Origin: Achromobacter anxifer
GTDB lineage: Bacteria > Pseudomonadota > Gammaproteobacteria > Burkholderiales > Burkholderiaceae_B
Length of the DNA stretch: 64,000 nt
Direction: 5' to 3'
Assembly (NCBI RefSeq): GCF_903652925.1
Contig: NZ_CAHLAR010000002.1
Span: forward strand, 186,001 to 250,000
Positions 1 to 9,232 of the stretch are shown piece by piece (the first letter of the stretch is position 1; each line of letters begins with the position of its first letter). A program made the translations under genes and the position numbers. The notes beneath the pieces are model-generated. The model had not been told where the DNA came from. It searched no databases and saw nothing but the letters and a program-made list of their open reading frames with translations.

Positions 1-1
1 G

Positions 2-805
2 GGCCCCTTGCTCAAGCAGACCGTGGTGGTCGAGAACAAGCCGGGCGCCTCCAATACCCTGGCGGCCGACCTGACCGCCAAGTCGACGGACGGCCACACC
101 ATGGTGATGGGCGTGTCGACCGCCCACGCCATCGCGCCGCATCTGCTGAAGCTGGGCTATGACAACGACCGTGATCTGTCGCCGGTGGTGTTCGTGGGCG
201 CCGTGCCCAACATCCTGGTGGTCAACAACGACGTCCCCGCCAAATCGGTGCAGGAGCTGATCGCGCTGCTCAAGAGCAAGCCGGGCACCTACAACTTCGC
301 CAGCAGCGGCTCTGGCAGCACCCAGCACATCGCCGCCGAGCTGTTCAAAGACGCCACCGGCGTCGAGATGATCCACATCCCGTACCGCGGCAGCGGCCCG
401 GCGCTGGTGGACCTGATGGGCGGACAGGTCCAGATCGCGTTCGAGACCGCGTCCTCCGTCATTCCCCACATCAAGAGCGGCAAGGTGCGCGCGCTGGCCG
501 TGCTGAGCGCCAAGCGCAACGCCCAGCTGCCCGACGTGCCGACCATGGCCGAGGCCGGCGTGCCCGGCGTGGAAATGAGCGCCTGGTACGGCATCTACAT
601 GCCCAGCGCCACGCCCGCCGCCAACCAGAAACGCATTCACGACGCCGTCAACGGCATCCTGGCCCTGCCCGACACCCAGGCCCGCCTGCAGGCGATCGGC
701 GCCGACATCAACCCGATGAGCCAGGAGCAGTTTGCGCAGTTCCACAAGACCGAGAACCAGCGCTACGCCGCCGTCATCAAGAAGAACAACATTTCCGTGG
801 AATGA
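2..805 (+). CDS. Bug-family TTT substrate receptor (5' partial)
   Basis: C-terminal ~267 residues of a TctC/Bug-type periplasmic solute receptor; the frame is open to the window edge, so the signal peptide lies outside. Family hallmarks are visible: VVENKPGA near the N-terminal end of the fragment, IPYRGSGPALVDLMGGQVQ in the middle and LPDVPTMAEAGVPG in the last third. Bug proteins bind carboxylates or related small molecules for TTT permeases or act as orphan sensors. It ends in TGA only 7 nt before the PdxA-like gene, so it is the upstream member of a catabolic operon and probably captures that operon's substrate, most likely a sugar acid (inference from neighbours). No TctA/TctB genes adjoin it within the window. 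Confidence 0.93.
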   Translation, partial: GPLLKQTVVVENKPGASNTLAADLTAKSTDGHTMVMGVSTAHAIAPHLLKLGYDNDRDLSPVVFVGAVPNILVVNNDVPAKSVQELIALLKSKPGTYNFASSGSGSTQHIAAELFKDATGVEMIHIPYRGSGPALVDLMGGQVQIAFETASSVIPHIKSGKVRALAVLSAKRNAQLPDVPTMAEAGVPGVEMSAWYGIYMPSATPAANQKRIHDAVNGILALPDTQARLQAIGADINPMSQEQFAQFHKTENQRYAAVIKKNNISVE

Positions 806-812
806 CCCTGAC

Positions 813-1847
813 ATGAGCACGCAGCAGAAACCCGTCATCGCCCTGACCCTGGGCGACCCCGCCGGCATCGGCGCCGAACTGATCGCCCGCCTGTTGGCCC
901 GGGCCGAAGCCACGCAGCGCGCCAACATCGTGCTGGTGGGCGATGAGTGGCTGTGGCGCGAAGGCCAGCGGGTGGCGGGCGTGCAGGTTGCGACGCAAGC
1001 CGTGGACAGCATCGAGGCGGTGCGCGGCCGGCCGGACACCGGCGCGCCCGCCTGGCTGGCGATGGACACCATCGAGCCCGCCCAGGTGCATGTCGGCCAG
1101 GCCGAGGCGGCCGGCGGCGCGTCGGTGCTGCGGGTGCTCAATGCCTGCATGGACGCGGCGCGCGACGGCCATGTCGACGCCATCTGCTTCGCGCCCCTGA
1201 ACAAGTACGCCATGAAGCTGGGCGGCCTGGGACACGACGACGAGCTGCACCACTTCGCGAAGTACCTGGGCGTGACCGGGTACTTCTGCGAATTCAACAC
1301 GCTGGGCGATCTGTGGACCTCGCGCGTGTCCTCGCACATTCCATTGAAGAATGCCGCGGCGGCGCTCAGCATCGACGGCATCAAGGACGCGACCCGGCTG
1401 ATCTACCGTTCGCTGCAGGCCAACGGCGTGGCCGAGCCGCGCGTGGCGGTGGCGGCCTTCAACCCGCATGGCGGCGACGGCGGCACCTGCGGCCGAGAAG
1501 AGGTCGACATCATCGCGCCGGCCGTGCGCCAGCTGAACGACGAAGGCCTGCCGGTGCAGGGGCCGTTCCCTGCCGACACCATTTTCCTGAAGGCGCAGGC
1601 AGGCGAGTTCCAGGCCATCGTCACCATGTACCACGACCAGGGCCAGATCGCGATCAAGCTGCTGGGCTTCTCGCGCGGGGTGACGGTGCAGGGCGGCCTG
1701 CCCATCCCCATCACCACGCCGGCGCATGGCACCGCCTACGACATCGCCGGCCAGGGCAAAGCCAATCTCGACGCCACCTGGCAGGCCTTCCTCATCGCCT
1801 GCCGCATGGGCCTGTCGCACCGCGCCGCGCACGCGCCAGCCGCCTGA
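813..1847 (+). CDS. PdxA-family NAD-dependent 4-phosphate dehydrogenase
   Basis: 344-residue member of the PdxA family (4-hydroxythreonine-4-phosphate dehydrogenase and relatives). The ATG at 813 directly precedes the typical N-terminus VIALTLGDPAGIGAEL. The three metal-binding histidines can be placed by motif: His175 (SSHIPLK), His219 (NPHGGDGG) and His274 (MYHDQG); the C-terminal TTPAHGTAYDIAG signature is intact. The local sequence GHDDELHH differs from the GHTE-type motif of biosynthetic PdxA, and the gene sits with a receptor, a sugar-acid dehydratase-like protein and an aldolase-like protein. I therefore favour a catabolic PdxA2-type role on a phosphorylated sugar acid over pyridoxal phosphate synthesis, but the substrate is not readable from sequence. 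Confidence 0.88.
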   Translation: MSTQQKPVIALTLGDPAGIGAELIARLLARAEATQRANIVLVGDEWLWREGQRVAGVQVATQAVDSIEAVRGRPDTGAPAWLAMDTIEPAQVHVGQAEAAGGASVLRVLNACMDAARDGHVDAICFAPLNKYAMKLGGLGHDDELHHFAKYLGVTGYFCEFNTLGDLWTSRVSSHIPLKNAAAALSIDGIKDATRLIYRSLQANGVAEPRVAVAAFNPHGGDGGTCGREEVDIIAPAVRQLNDEGLPVQGPFPADTIFLKAQAGEFQAIVTMYHDQGQIAIKLLGFSRGVTVQGGLPIPITTPAHGTAYDIAGQGKANLDATWQAFLIACRMGLSHRAAHAPAA

Positions 1848-1892
1848 TCCGCCGCTTTCATTCCATACCCAAATTTCAAGCAGGAAATCCTC

Positions 1893-3065
1893 ATGAAGAT
1901 CAAATCCGTCCGCGCCCGCGTCTACGAATGGACCGGCAAGACCGTGCCGCCGCAGGGCAACTTCTGCTCCAATGCCATGGACCTGCTGTATTCCAAGCAG
2001 GAAACCATGAGCACGTTCCGCTTCCATGGCTGGACCGTGGTCGAGGTGGAGACGGACGACGGCATCGTGGGCCTGGGCAACGTGGCGCTGGCGCCGCGCG
2101 TGGCCAAGGCCATCATCGACCAGTACCTGGCTCCGCTGGTGATCGGGCAGGACCCCTGGGACTACGAATACCTGTGGCAGCGCATGTACCGGTCGACCCA
2201 TGCCTGGGGCCGCAAGGGCGTGACCATGGCGGCGATCTCGGCGGTGGACCTGGCCATCTGGGACATCCTGGGCAAGTCGGTGAACAAGCCCGTCTTCAAG
2301 CTGCTGGGCGGCCGCACCAAGGAGAAGATCCCGGTCTACTACTCCAAGCTCTACCGCACCGACCTGAAGGCTATGCAGGAAGAGGCCCAGACCTATCTGG
2401 ACCAAGGCTTCACGGCCTTCAAGATGCGTTTCGGCTATGGCCCGGCGCACCTGCAGAAGGGCGTGTCCGAGAATCTGAAGTCGGTCGAGGCGGTGCGCGA
2501 GGTGATCGGCTACGACACCGACCTGATGCTGGAATGCTATATGGGCTGGAACCTGGAATACGCCAAGCGCATCCTGCCCAAGCTGGAAAAGTTCGAGCCG
2601 CGCTGGCTGGAGGAGCCCGTCATCGCCGACGATATCGACGGCTATGCGGAACTGAACCAGCTGACCTCGATTCCGATCTCGGGCGGCGAACACGAGTTCT
2701 CGCTGTACGGCTTCAAGCAGCTGCTGGATCGCAAGGCGGTGTCGGTGGTGCAGTACGACACCAACCGCGTGGGCGGCATCACGGCCGCGCACAAGATCAA
2801 CGCGCTGTGCGAGGCCTACAGCGTGCCGGTGGTGCCGCACGCCGGCCAGATGCACAACTACCACCTGACGATGAGCACGCTGGCCTCGCCCATGAGCGAG
2901 TACTTCCCGATGTTCGACGTGGAAGTCGGCAACGAGCTGTTCTATTACATCTTCGACGGCGAGCCGGTGGCCAAGGAAGGCTTCATCGACCTGGACGACA
3001 ACAAGCCGGGGCTGGGCCTGACGCTGAAGACGGAATACCTCAAAGACTTCAACATCATCGAATGA
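1893..3065 (+). CDS. Enolase-superfamily (mandelate racemase/muconate lactonizing) sugar-acid dehydratase
   Basis: 390 residues with the two-domain architecture of the enolase superfamily: N-terminal capping domain (about 1-130) and a TIM-barrel. Probable metal ligands are Glu214 (MLECYMGWN), Glu240 (WLEEP) and Glu266 (SGGEHE), with a catalytic-type histidine at 316 in [10 protein letters not shown]. The GGEHE and PHAGQ signatures resemble the L-rhamnonate dehydratase branch of acid-sugar dehydratases more than muconate cycloisomerases. The likely reaction is Mg-dependent beta-elimination of water from an aldonate to give a 2-keto-3-deoxy acid, which would feed the overlapping downstream lyase-family gene. 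Exact sugar acid unknown. The TGA overlaps the next ATG (ATGA), indicating translational coupling. Confidence 0.88.
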   Translation: MKIKSVRARVYEWTGKTVPPQGNFCSNAMDLLYSKQETMSTFRFHGWTVVEVETDDGIVGLGNVALAPRVAKAIIDQYLAPLVIGQDPWDYEYLWQRMYRSTHAWGRKGVTMAAISAVDLAIWDILGKSVNKPVFKLLGGRTKEKIPVYYSKLYRTDLKAMQEEAQTYLDQGFTAFKMRFGYGPAHLQKGVSENLKSVEAVREVIGYDTDLMLECYMGWNLEYAKRILPKLEKFEPRWLEEPVIADDIDGYAELNQLTSIPISGGEHEFSLYGFKQLLDRKAVSVVQYDTNRVGGITAAHKINALCEAYSVPVVPHAGQMHNYHLTMSTLASPMSEYFPMFDVEVGNELFYYIFDGEPVAKEGFIDLDDNKPGLGLTLKTEYLKDFNIIE

Positions 3066-3997
3066 ACATGGCTACCTATCAGAACCCGCGCTATCGCGGC
3101 ATATTCCCCGTCGTTCCCACCACCTTCACCGAGTCCGGCGAGCTGGACCTGCCCAGCCAGAAGCGCGCGGTGGATTTCATGATCGATTCGGGCGTCGACG
3201 GCCTTTGCATCCTGGCGAATTTTTCCGAGCAGTTCGTGCTGTCGGACGAGGAACGCGAGATCCTGACGCGGACCATTCTGGAGCACGTGGCTGGCCGCGT
3301 GCCGGTCATCGTGACGACCACGCATTTCAGTACCCAGGTCTGCGCCGCGCGCAGCCGCCGCGCGCAGGAGCAGGGCGCCGCGATGCTGATGATCATGCCG
3401 CCGTACCACGGCGCGACGATCCGCGTGTCCGAGGAACAGGTGACGGGCTTCTTCCAGCGCGTGTCGGACGCGGTGGACATCCCCATCATGATCCAGGACG
3501 CGCCGGTCGCGGGCACGCCGCTTTCGGCCGCGGCGTTGGCGCGGATGGCGCGCGAGATCGAGCACGTGGCCTACTTCAAGATCGAGACGGCAGGCGCGGC
3601 CAGCAAGCTGCGCGACCTGATCGCGCTGGGCGGCGAGGCCGTGGAAGGGCCCTGGGACGGCGAGGAGGCCATCACCCTGCTGCCCGACCTGGACGCCGGC
3701 GCCACCGGTTCCATGACGGGCGGCGGCTTCGCCGACGGCCTGCGGCCCATCATCGAGGCGCATCGCGCCGGCAAGCGCGACGAGGCCTACCGCCTGTACG
3801 AGCGCTGGCTTCCGCTGATCAATTATGAGAACCGGCAGGGCGGCATCCTCACGGCCAAGGCCCTGATGAAGGCCGGCGGCGTGATCGCCTGCGATGCGCC
3901 GCGCCACCCGTGGCCGGCCATGCGCGCGGAGGTCCGGCAGGGCCTGCTGGAGACTGCGGGCCGGCTGGACCCGCTGGTCCTGCGGTGGGGGCGTTGA
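3062..3997 (+). CDS. DHDPS/N-acetylneuraminate lyase-family enzyme (keto-deoxy sugar acid)
   Basis: 311-residue class I aldolase-type TIM-barrel. The ATG at 3062 overlaps the preceding stop; a second in-frame ATG follows two codons later. The Schiff-base lysine is Lys173 in the strand AYFKIET. Two usual motifs are changed: the GTTGE segment reads ANFSE (52-56), and the YNxPxR tyrosine motif reads IQDAPVAG (144-151), so the canonical catalytic tyrosine is absent. Such IQDAP variants are, from memory, found among keto-deoxy sugar acid dehydratases/aldolases rather than true dihydrodipicolinate synthases. Following the dehydratase gene, it probably converts that enzyme's 2-keto-3-deoxy product. 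Substrate and dehydratase-versus-aldolase mechanism remain open. Confidence 0.87.
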   Translation: MNMATYQNPRYRGIFPVVPTTFTESGELDLPSQKRAVDFMIDSGVDGLCILANFSEQFVLSDEEREILTRTILEHVAGRVPVIVTTTHFSTQVCAARSRRAQEQGAAMLMIMPPYHGATIRVSEEQVTGFFQRVSDAVDIPIMIQDAPVAGTPLSAAALARMAREIEHVAYFKIETAGAASKLRDLIALGGEAVEGPWDGEEAITLLPDLDAGATGSMTGGGFADGLRPIIEAHRAGKRDEAYRLYERWLPLINYENRQGGILTAKALMKAGGVIACDAPRHPWPAMRAEVRQGLLETAGRLDPLVLRWGR

Positions 3998-4064
3998 GCA
4001 GGGACTGCTCAGCTCGCCAAACACACTGTTCCGTCACGCCGAACAAGCCCATCAGGCGTGACGG
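3995..4064. terminator. Two hairpins closing the sugar-acid operon
   Basis: An inverted repeat TGAGCAG-gga-CTGCTCA (3995-4011) begins at the lyase stop codon. A second, CCGTCACGCC (4031-4040) pairing with GGCGTGACGG (4055-4064) across a 14-nt loop, follows. Neither is followed by a T-run on the plus strand, so these are hairpins of terminator or mRNA-end type rather than textbook intrinsic terminators. TAAAAT at 4066-4071 could serve as a -10 for the ABC operon. Confidence 0.4.
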
Positions 4065-4101
4065 GTAAAATCCCTGGCTATCCATCCAGTCGGGGGCGAG
4101 T

Positions 4102-5021
<920 letters not shown>

Positions 5022-5025
<4 letters not shown>

Positions 5026-5783
5026 ACTTCTACGCCATCCGCGCTATCTACCTGTTTGAAATGGCCCGCGCGTGGCGCACGCTGATGCAGAGCGTGCTGT
5101 CGCCCGTGATCTCCACCTCGCTGTATTTCGTGGTGTTCGGCTCCGCCATCGGCTCGCACATGGTCGAGATCGACGGCGTGAGCTACGGCGCCTTCATCGT
5201 GCCCGGCATGATCATGCTGTCGCTGCTGACGCAGAGCATCGCCAACGCGTCCTTCGGCATCTACATGCCGCGCTTCTCGGGCACCATCTACGAGATCCAC
5301 TCGGCGCCCATCTCCTACGTGGAGATCGTCATGGGCTATGTGGGCGCCGCCGCCAGCAAGTCCATCATCCTGGGGCTCATCATGCTGGCCACGGCGCGGC
5401 TCTTCGTCTCGTTCGAGATCGCACACCCTTTCTGGATGCTGGGTTTCCTGGTGTTGACGGCGGTGACCTTCAGCCTGTTCGGCTTCATCATCGGCATCTG
5501 GGCCGATGGCTTTGAAAAGCTGCAGATCATCCCGCTGATGATCATCACGCCGCTGACCTTCCTGGGCGGCACCTTCTATTCCATCAAGATGCTGCCGCCG
5601 TTCTGGCAGACCGCCACGCTGTTCAACCCGGTGGTCTACCTGGTCAGCGGGTTCCGCTGGGCCTTCTACGGCGTGGCGGACGTGAGCGTCGGCGTCAGCG
5701 TGAGCATGACGCTGGTGTTCCTGCTGGCCTGCCTGGTCGGCGTGCGCTGGATCTTCAAGACCGGTTATCGCTTGAAGACCTGA
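5022..5783 (+). CDS. ABC-2 type exporter, permease subunit (YadH-like)
   Basis: 253-residue inner-membrane protein with about six hydrophobic segments and the strongly conserved ABC-2 permease stretch [20 protein letters not shown] near residues 178-197. Translationally coupled to the ATPase by a 4-nt overlap, so the two form one exporter. Homologues YadGH are of unsettled substrate; NodIJ-type relatives export modified oligosaccharides. The final codons (Leu-Lys-Thr-stop) fall in the first copy of a short tandem repeat, which suggests that local duplication happened at the gene's 3' end. Confidence 0.93.
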
Positions 5784-5815
5784 GGCTTGAAGACCTGCGG
5801 CTTGAAAACCCGAGG
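5771..5815 (+). repeat. Three 15-bp tandem repeats at the end of the ABC permease gene
   Basis: Units are CTTGAAGACCTGAGG (5771-5785), CTTGAAGACCTGCGG (5786-5800) and CTTGAAAACCCGAGG (5801-5815). The first contains the permease stop codon (TGA 5781-5783); the later two are non-coding. Decay from copy 1 to copy 3 suggests an old slippage duplication. Confidence 0.9.
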
Positions 5816-5838
5816 CCGCCGGCGCTGGGCCGGCGGCC
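5814..5838. terminator. Hairpin between the convergent permease and GST genes
   Basis: Perfect 10-bp stem GGCCGCCGGC / GCCGGCGGCC with a 5-nt loop, ending 3 nt before the GST stop. Read on the minus strand it is followed by TCGGGTTTTC, a weak U-tract; on the plus strand there is none. Position between two converging genes fits a shared transcription stop. Confidence 0.5.
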
Positions 5839-5840
5839 GT

Positions 5841-6539
5841 TCAGGATTGCGCCGTGGGCGCGCGGCGCGCCAGGCCCTCGTGGGCGTCGAGCAGCCGCTC
5901 GCGCCAGGCATGGACGGGGTCGTCCTCGGCCAGCAGCTCCAGCGCGCTGGTGCAGCGCGCCCACATGAACATGCCAAACACCGCATAGTCGGCATAGGCG
6001 GGTTCCGCACCCGCCAGATAGGGCTGCTTGCCCAGCATCTGCCGCAGGGGCAGCAGCGCGGCGCGTAGCGCCGCGATCTGATCCTCGTAGCCCGCGGGCA
6101 GGTCTTCCAGTTTGCCGAAGCGCTTTTCCCGCGTGGCGCGGAAATACTCGCGGTCCTTGTCGTGGATCAAGCCATGGATGCTGGGCAGCAGCAGCCGCGC
6201 CAGCGTGGGCACCAGCGTGGTGTCGGCCCATGAGTTCACGAACAGGCTCAGCGCGCGGCCGCTGGCGCCGCCGAACAGCGAGGGCCGCTCGGGGAAGGTG
6301 TCTTCCAGGTAGTTGGCGATTTGCCAGGAATCGCTGACCACGTGCGCGCCATGCACCAGCACCGGCACCAGCTTCTGGCCGGAGAAGTCTATGGCTTCCT
6401 TTTCGGTGAAGCGCCAGGGCACGGTAGTGGCGGCCAGTCCCTTGTGGGCCAGCGCCATGTGGGTCTTCCAGCAATGCGGGCTGAAGCGCAGCGACGCGTC
6501 GGCGCCGGCCAGGTCATAGAGAGTGAGTTCCGGGGTCAA
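5841..6539 (-). CDS. Glutathione S-transferase family protein
   Basis: 232 residues with an N-terminal thioredoxin-fold GST domain (about 5-85; KLVPVLVHGAHVVSDSWQIA carries the cis-proline VPVL and the glutathione-binding S-D-S segment) and an all-helical C-terminal domain. The start used is TTG at 6539, supported by GAAGGAG about nine bases upstream; no nearby ATG keeps the complete fold. Likely a soluble cytoplasmic enzyme or glutathione-binding protein; its substrate is not predictable. Convergent with the ABC exporter and transcribed away from the DUF2938 gene's 3' end. Confidence 0.88.
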   Translation of the reverse strand: MTPELTLYDLAGADASLRFSPHCWKTHMALAHKGLAATTVPWRFTEKEAIDFSGQKLVPVLVHGAHVVSDSWQIANYLEDTFPERPSLFGGASGRALSLFVNSWADTTLVPTLARLLLPSIHGLIHDKDREYFRATREKRFGKLEDLPAGYEDQIAALRAALLPLRQMLGKQPYLAGAEPAYADYAVFGMFMWARCTSALELLAEDDPVHAWRERLLDAHEGLARRAPTAQS

Positions 6540-6597
6540 GATACCGCGCTCCTTCTACGTGTCGGTGAGGGTCACGGCCACAGGATAACCGGTCCCC

Positions 6598-7092
6598 TTA
6601 TCTCCAGACCATCTTGAGCAGCGCCGCGGACAGATACAGGCCGCAGCCGAACAGCGCGTGCGTCGCCAGGCTGCGCAGGCGGTTCTTCCAGGGCGTGGGC
6701 GTGCGGGACGCGGCGATCCCGGCGCCCATGGCGGGCTGCATCAGGAAAAACGGCATGACCACGGTCGCCAGGCCCACGGCCAGCGCGGGCAGCCAGGTGG
6801 GATCGCGCAGCCACGCCACGCCCTCGATGGCGACCAGCAGCGCCGCGAAAACGAGGCCCACGGCGTAGTGGATCGTCCACCCCAGCGGCGATTCGCCAGG
6901 GATCGGCTCGGCCCGGCCGATCTGCTCGTGCGCGAACTTGCCGCGGCACAGATGTCCTGCCCACCGGCCGACCAGCGCGTACCCCAGCGTGGGCATGCCC
7001 AGGGCCTTCTGGATCATGCCCCAGACATCCATCACGATCGTCGCGCCGATCCCGACCGCCATCACTTTTGCCGCCACTTCCATCGATACCAT
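6598..7092 (-). CDS. DUF2938-family membrane protein
   Basis: Small integral membrane protein (164 residues from the chosen start) with about four hydrophobic helices and the family-like segments MDVWGMIQKALGMPTLGYAL and GWTIHYAVGLVFAALLV. Three in-frame ATGs lie close together (7119, 7107, 7092); 7092 is preferred because AAGGACAGG sits just upstream. Function unknown. It is divergent from a MerR-type regulator, and the promoter between them has the unusually long spacer expected for a MerR-activated gene, so this is probably that regulator's target. Confidence 0.8.
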   Translation of the reverse strand: MVSMEVAAKVMAVGIGATIVMDVWGMIQKALGMPTLGYALVGRWAGHLCRGKFAHEQIGRAEPIPGESPLGWTIHYAVGLVFAALLVAIEGVAWLRDPTWLPALAVGLATVVMPFFLMQPAMGAGIAASRTPTPWKNRLRSLATHALFGCGLYLSAALLKMVWR

Positions 7093-7129
7093 GTCCTGTC
7101 CTTCCATTGAGGAAACCATCGTTTGTGGG

Positions 7130-7161
7130 CATGATAGAAGTTGAAGTCAACTTCAAGTCAA
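7130..7161 (-). promoter_or_regulatory. MerR-type promoter and operator for the DUF2938 gene
   Basis: On the minus strand a -35 TTGACT (7161-7156) is separated by 20 bp from a -10 TATCAT (7135-7130). Overlapping dyads fill the spacer: GAAGTTG-aagt-CAACTTC (7137-7154) and TTGAAGT-ca-ACTTCAA (7141-7156). A 19-20 bp spacer with a central dyad is the hallmark of MerR-family activated promoters. Confidence 0.75.
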
Positions 7162-7171
7162 GAGGTGCAAG

Positions 7172-7606
7172 ATGGATATCTCGGAAGTCGCCCGGCGCAC
7201 GGGCCTGCCGGCCTCCACGCTGCGGTTCTACGAGAACAAGGGCTTGATCAGCGCGGTCAGCGCGGCTGGCGAGCGCCGCCGCTTTGCCCCCGGGGTGCTG
7301 GATCAGCTGGCGCTGATCGCCCTGGGGCAGGCCGGGGGGCTGTCGCTGGACGAGATCCAGGCGATGCTGTCTCCCGAGGGCGCGCTGCGGGTGGACAGGC
7401 AGTTGCTGCTGGACAAGGCCGACAGCATAGACGCGACCATCAAGCGGCTGCGCGCCATGAGCCAGGGCCTGCGCCACGCGGCGGTATGTCCCGCCGCCAA
7501 CCATGCGCAATGCCCGACTTTCCAGCGCCTGCTCAAGGCCGCCGCCGGCAGGGTGAAGCAGGGCAGGGCGGCAGGCGGCAGGCAAAAAAACGCCATCCGT
7601 TCATAG
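7172..7606 (+). CDS. MerR-family transcriptional regulator
   Basis: 144-residue regulator with the N-terminal winged HTH of the MerR family (VARRTGLPASTLRFYENKGL, residues 6-25) followed by a dimerisation helix and a C-terminal segment with two cysteines in CPAANHAQCP (about 110-119). The cysteine pair could bind a metal or sense redox state, but the spacing matches no well-known CueR or SoxR loop that I can assign. The ATG at 7172 follows AGAGGTG. The dyad-containing promoter lies directly upstream and faces the DUF2938 gene; autoregulation is likely. Confidence 0.9.
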   Translation: MDISEVARRTGLPASTLRFYENKGLISAVSAAGERRRFAPGVLDQLALIALGQAGGLSLDEIQAMLSPEGALRVDRQLLLDKADSIDATIKRLRAMSQGLRHAAVCPAANHAQCPTFQRLLKAAAGRVKQGRAAGGRQKNAIRS

Positions 7607-7619
7607 CGAACGGATGGCG
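7584..7619 (-). terminator. Intrinsic terminator for the DUF4168 gene
   Basis: 12-bp perfect stem CGCCATCCGTTC / GAACGGATGGCG (7591-7619) with a 5-nt loop; read on the minus strand it is followed by seven U (A7 at 7584-7590). It lies 24 nt beyond the DUF4168 stop and overlaps the last codons of merR on the other strand. Confidence 0.85.
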
Positions 7620-7642
7620 CCAGGGCTAGCTCTCGGAGAGCC

Positions 7643-8056
7643 TTACTTCGTTGCGGGCGCGCCCTTGCCCATGTTCATCAGGCGCTGCTTGAGCTGAGGA
7701 TCCTGTTGCACGGCCTGGCCGATGCCATTGAATTCCTCGACGCTCAGGCCGTCGGCCTGCACCAGCTTCACCATCTTGGCGTCGGCTTCCTCGACGACCT
7801 TCTGCTTGGCTTCGTCAGTCTTGGCGGCGTCGACCTTGGGGCGGTATTCGTCGACCACGCCGGAAATCTTTTGCGATGCCGACGCGAAGCGCTGCAATTG
7901 CTGGTCGGTCGGCTTGATCGCGGGCGGGGGCGCCATGCGCGGTTGAGCCTGCGTCTGGCCTTGCGGCTGGCTGGCCTGCTGTGCAAGGGCGGGGGCACCG
8001 GACAGCGCCGTCGCCAGTACGGCGGCGGACAGGAATGCGTAAGTGGAACGCTGCAT
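7643..8056 (-). CDS. DUF4168-family secreted protein
   Basis: 137 residues: a Sec signal peptide with an AxA-type cleavage region (GAPALAQQA, near residue 25), a Gln/Pro-rich linker, then the DUF4168-like helical domain (about 50-130) with KISGVVDEYRPKVDAAKT and EFNGIGQAVQQDPQLKQRL. Probably periplasmic; no biochemical function is established for the family to my knowledge. Monocistronic, with a clear terminator behind it and an AGGAGG-like ribosome-binding site just before the ATG. Confidence 0.85.
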   Translation of the reverse strand: MQRSTYAFLSAAVLATALSGAPALAQQASQPQGQTQAQPRMAPPPAIKPTDQQLQRFASASQKISGVVDEYRPKVDAAKTDEAKQKVVEEADAKMVKLVQADGLSVEEFNGIGQAVQQDPQLKQRLMNMGKGAPATK

Positions 8057-8161
8057 GAAACCTCCTTGTTCCGGTTGAATGTCGGACCATGATGACGATC
8101 CGGCCGCCGGTGGGGCAAGTTTCGCGATGTGTTTTCCTGTGTCGGCGCGCCACGGCAGGCT

Positions 8162-8196
8162 GGCGCGGCCCGGGAGGGAGTCCCCCCGGGCGCGCC
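8162..8196. other. GC-rich hairpin in the DUF4168-TauE gap
   Basis: GGCGCG-g-CCCGGG pairs with CCCGGG-CGCGCC across a 10-nt loop (12 bp with one bulge). No U-tract follows in either direction. It lies downstream of the TauE gene on the minus strand and upstream of the DUF4168 gene. Role unknown; possibly a processing or termination hairpin. Confidence 0.4.
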
Positions 8197-8305
8197 GGAA
8201 ACGTTTTGCGCGGTTTCGTAGTCGCTGCTGGCCGCGATGTTTCCTTAGGTTTTTTACGGGACGGGTTGCCGCGCCTGTCTGGCGCGGAGCAGCCCCGCGC
8301 TGGCC

Positions 8306-9118
8306 CTAGATGAGCAGCATGCTCAGCATCACCAGCGCCAGCAGCAGCACGTAGACGCGGGCATGCAGGCGATCGGGAATGCGCGGGATCAGCGGCGCGG
8401 CCAGGCGGATGCCCGCCAGCGAGCCCAGCGCCAGCGCGGCGAAGGCCAGCAGGTCCACGTAGCCGACGATCCACGGCGCCAGGGGCTCGGACAGGCCCGC
8501 GGCGGCCGCCATGTAGGCCAGCGTCCCCACCACCGCCACGGGCAGCGTCAGCGGATTGGCCATCGCTGCCGCCTTGGCCATGGGCAGGCCGCGGCGGCGC
8601 AGCAGCGGCACCGTCATGACGCTGCCGCCCACGCCCAGGAAGGTCGCGATCGCGCCGATGGCCACGCCGCCGCCCACCAGGACGCCTCCTCCAAGGGGAC
8701 GGGGCCGCTCATCTCCTTGCGCCATGAAACCCTGGCGCAGCAGGCAGTCCAGGATGGTCACGCCCAGGTAGGCGATGAAGGCATAGCGCACCAGCTCGCC
8801 GCTGGCGCGGGTGGCGGCCAGCGCGCCCAGCGCAGCGCCAACGGCGATGAAGCCGGCCAGGGGCCAGACATAGGCGCGCAGGATGTTGCCGGCGCGCTGG
8901 TGCTTGCGCGTGGCCGCCACGGAATTCACGATCATGACGCAGGTGGAGGTGGCCACCGCGATGTGCATGGCCGACAGGCCGATGGCGTCGTGCGCGCCGT
9001 GCGCGGCCGTCAACACCGCGTACAGCACGGGCACCACGACAAACCCGCCGCCGAAACCGAACAGCACGGTCGTCACGCCGCTCAAGCAGCCGAAAAAGGC
9101 CAGAACCAGGTAAAGCAT
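8306..9118 (-). CDS. TauE/SafE-family anion permease
   Basis: 270-residue inner-membrane protein with 7-8 hydrophobic helices in the two inverted repeats typical of TauE/SafE: FFGCLSGVTTVLFGFGGGF near the N-terminus and AIGAIATFLGVGGSVMTVPL in the second half. Family members move sulfite, sulfoacetate or other organosulfur anions and related small anions. The reading frame extends far upstream, but the protein proper starts at the ATG at 9118, where the first helix begins. Divergent from an AraC-type regulator, which may control it. Confidence 0.9.
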   Translation of the reverse strand: MLYLVLAFFGCLSGVTTVLFGFGGGFVVVPVLYAVLTAAHGAHDAIGLSAMHIAVATSTCVMIVNSVAATRKHQRAGNILRAYVWPLAGFIAVGAALGALAATRASGELVRYAFIAYLGVTILDCLLRQGFMAQGDERPRPLGGGVLVGGGVAIGAIATFLGVGGSVMTVPLLRRRGLPMAKAAAMANPLTLPVAVVGTLAYMAAAAGLSEPLAPWIVGYVDLLAFAALALGSLAGIRLAAPLIPRIPDRLHARVYVLLLALVMLSMLLI

Positions 9119-9232
9119 GCCGCGTCCTTCCAAGGGGAAAGCGTCCACGATACGGCCCAGCCGCTTGGCCCGCTTTCGAGGATGAGACAATAATGTTCGA
9201 GTTTCGGCCAACCGCCACGCCACCCGAGCGTC

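Noticed and set aside
777-2864. 695-codon open frame on the minus strand
   Set aside because: It runs antisense to two well-supported genes and has the His/Arg/Gln-rich composition typical of shadow frames in GC-rich DNA.
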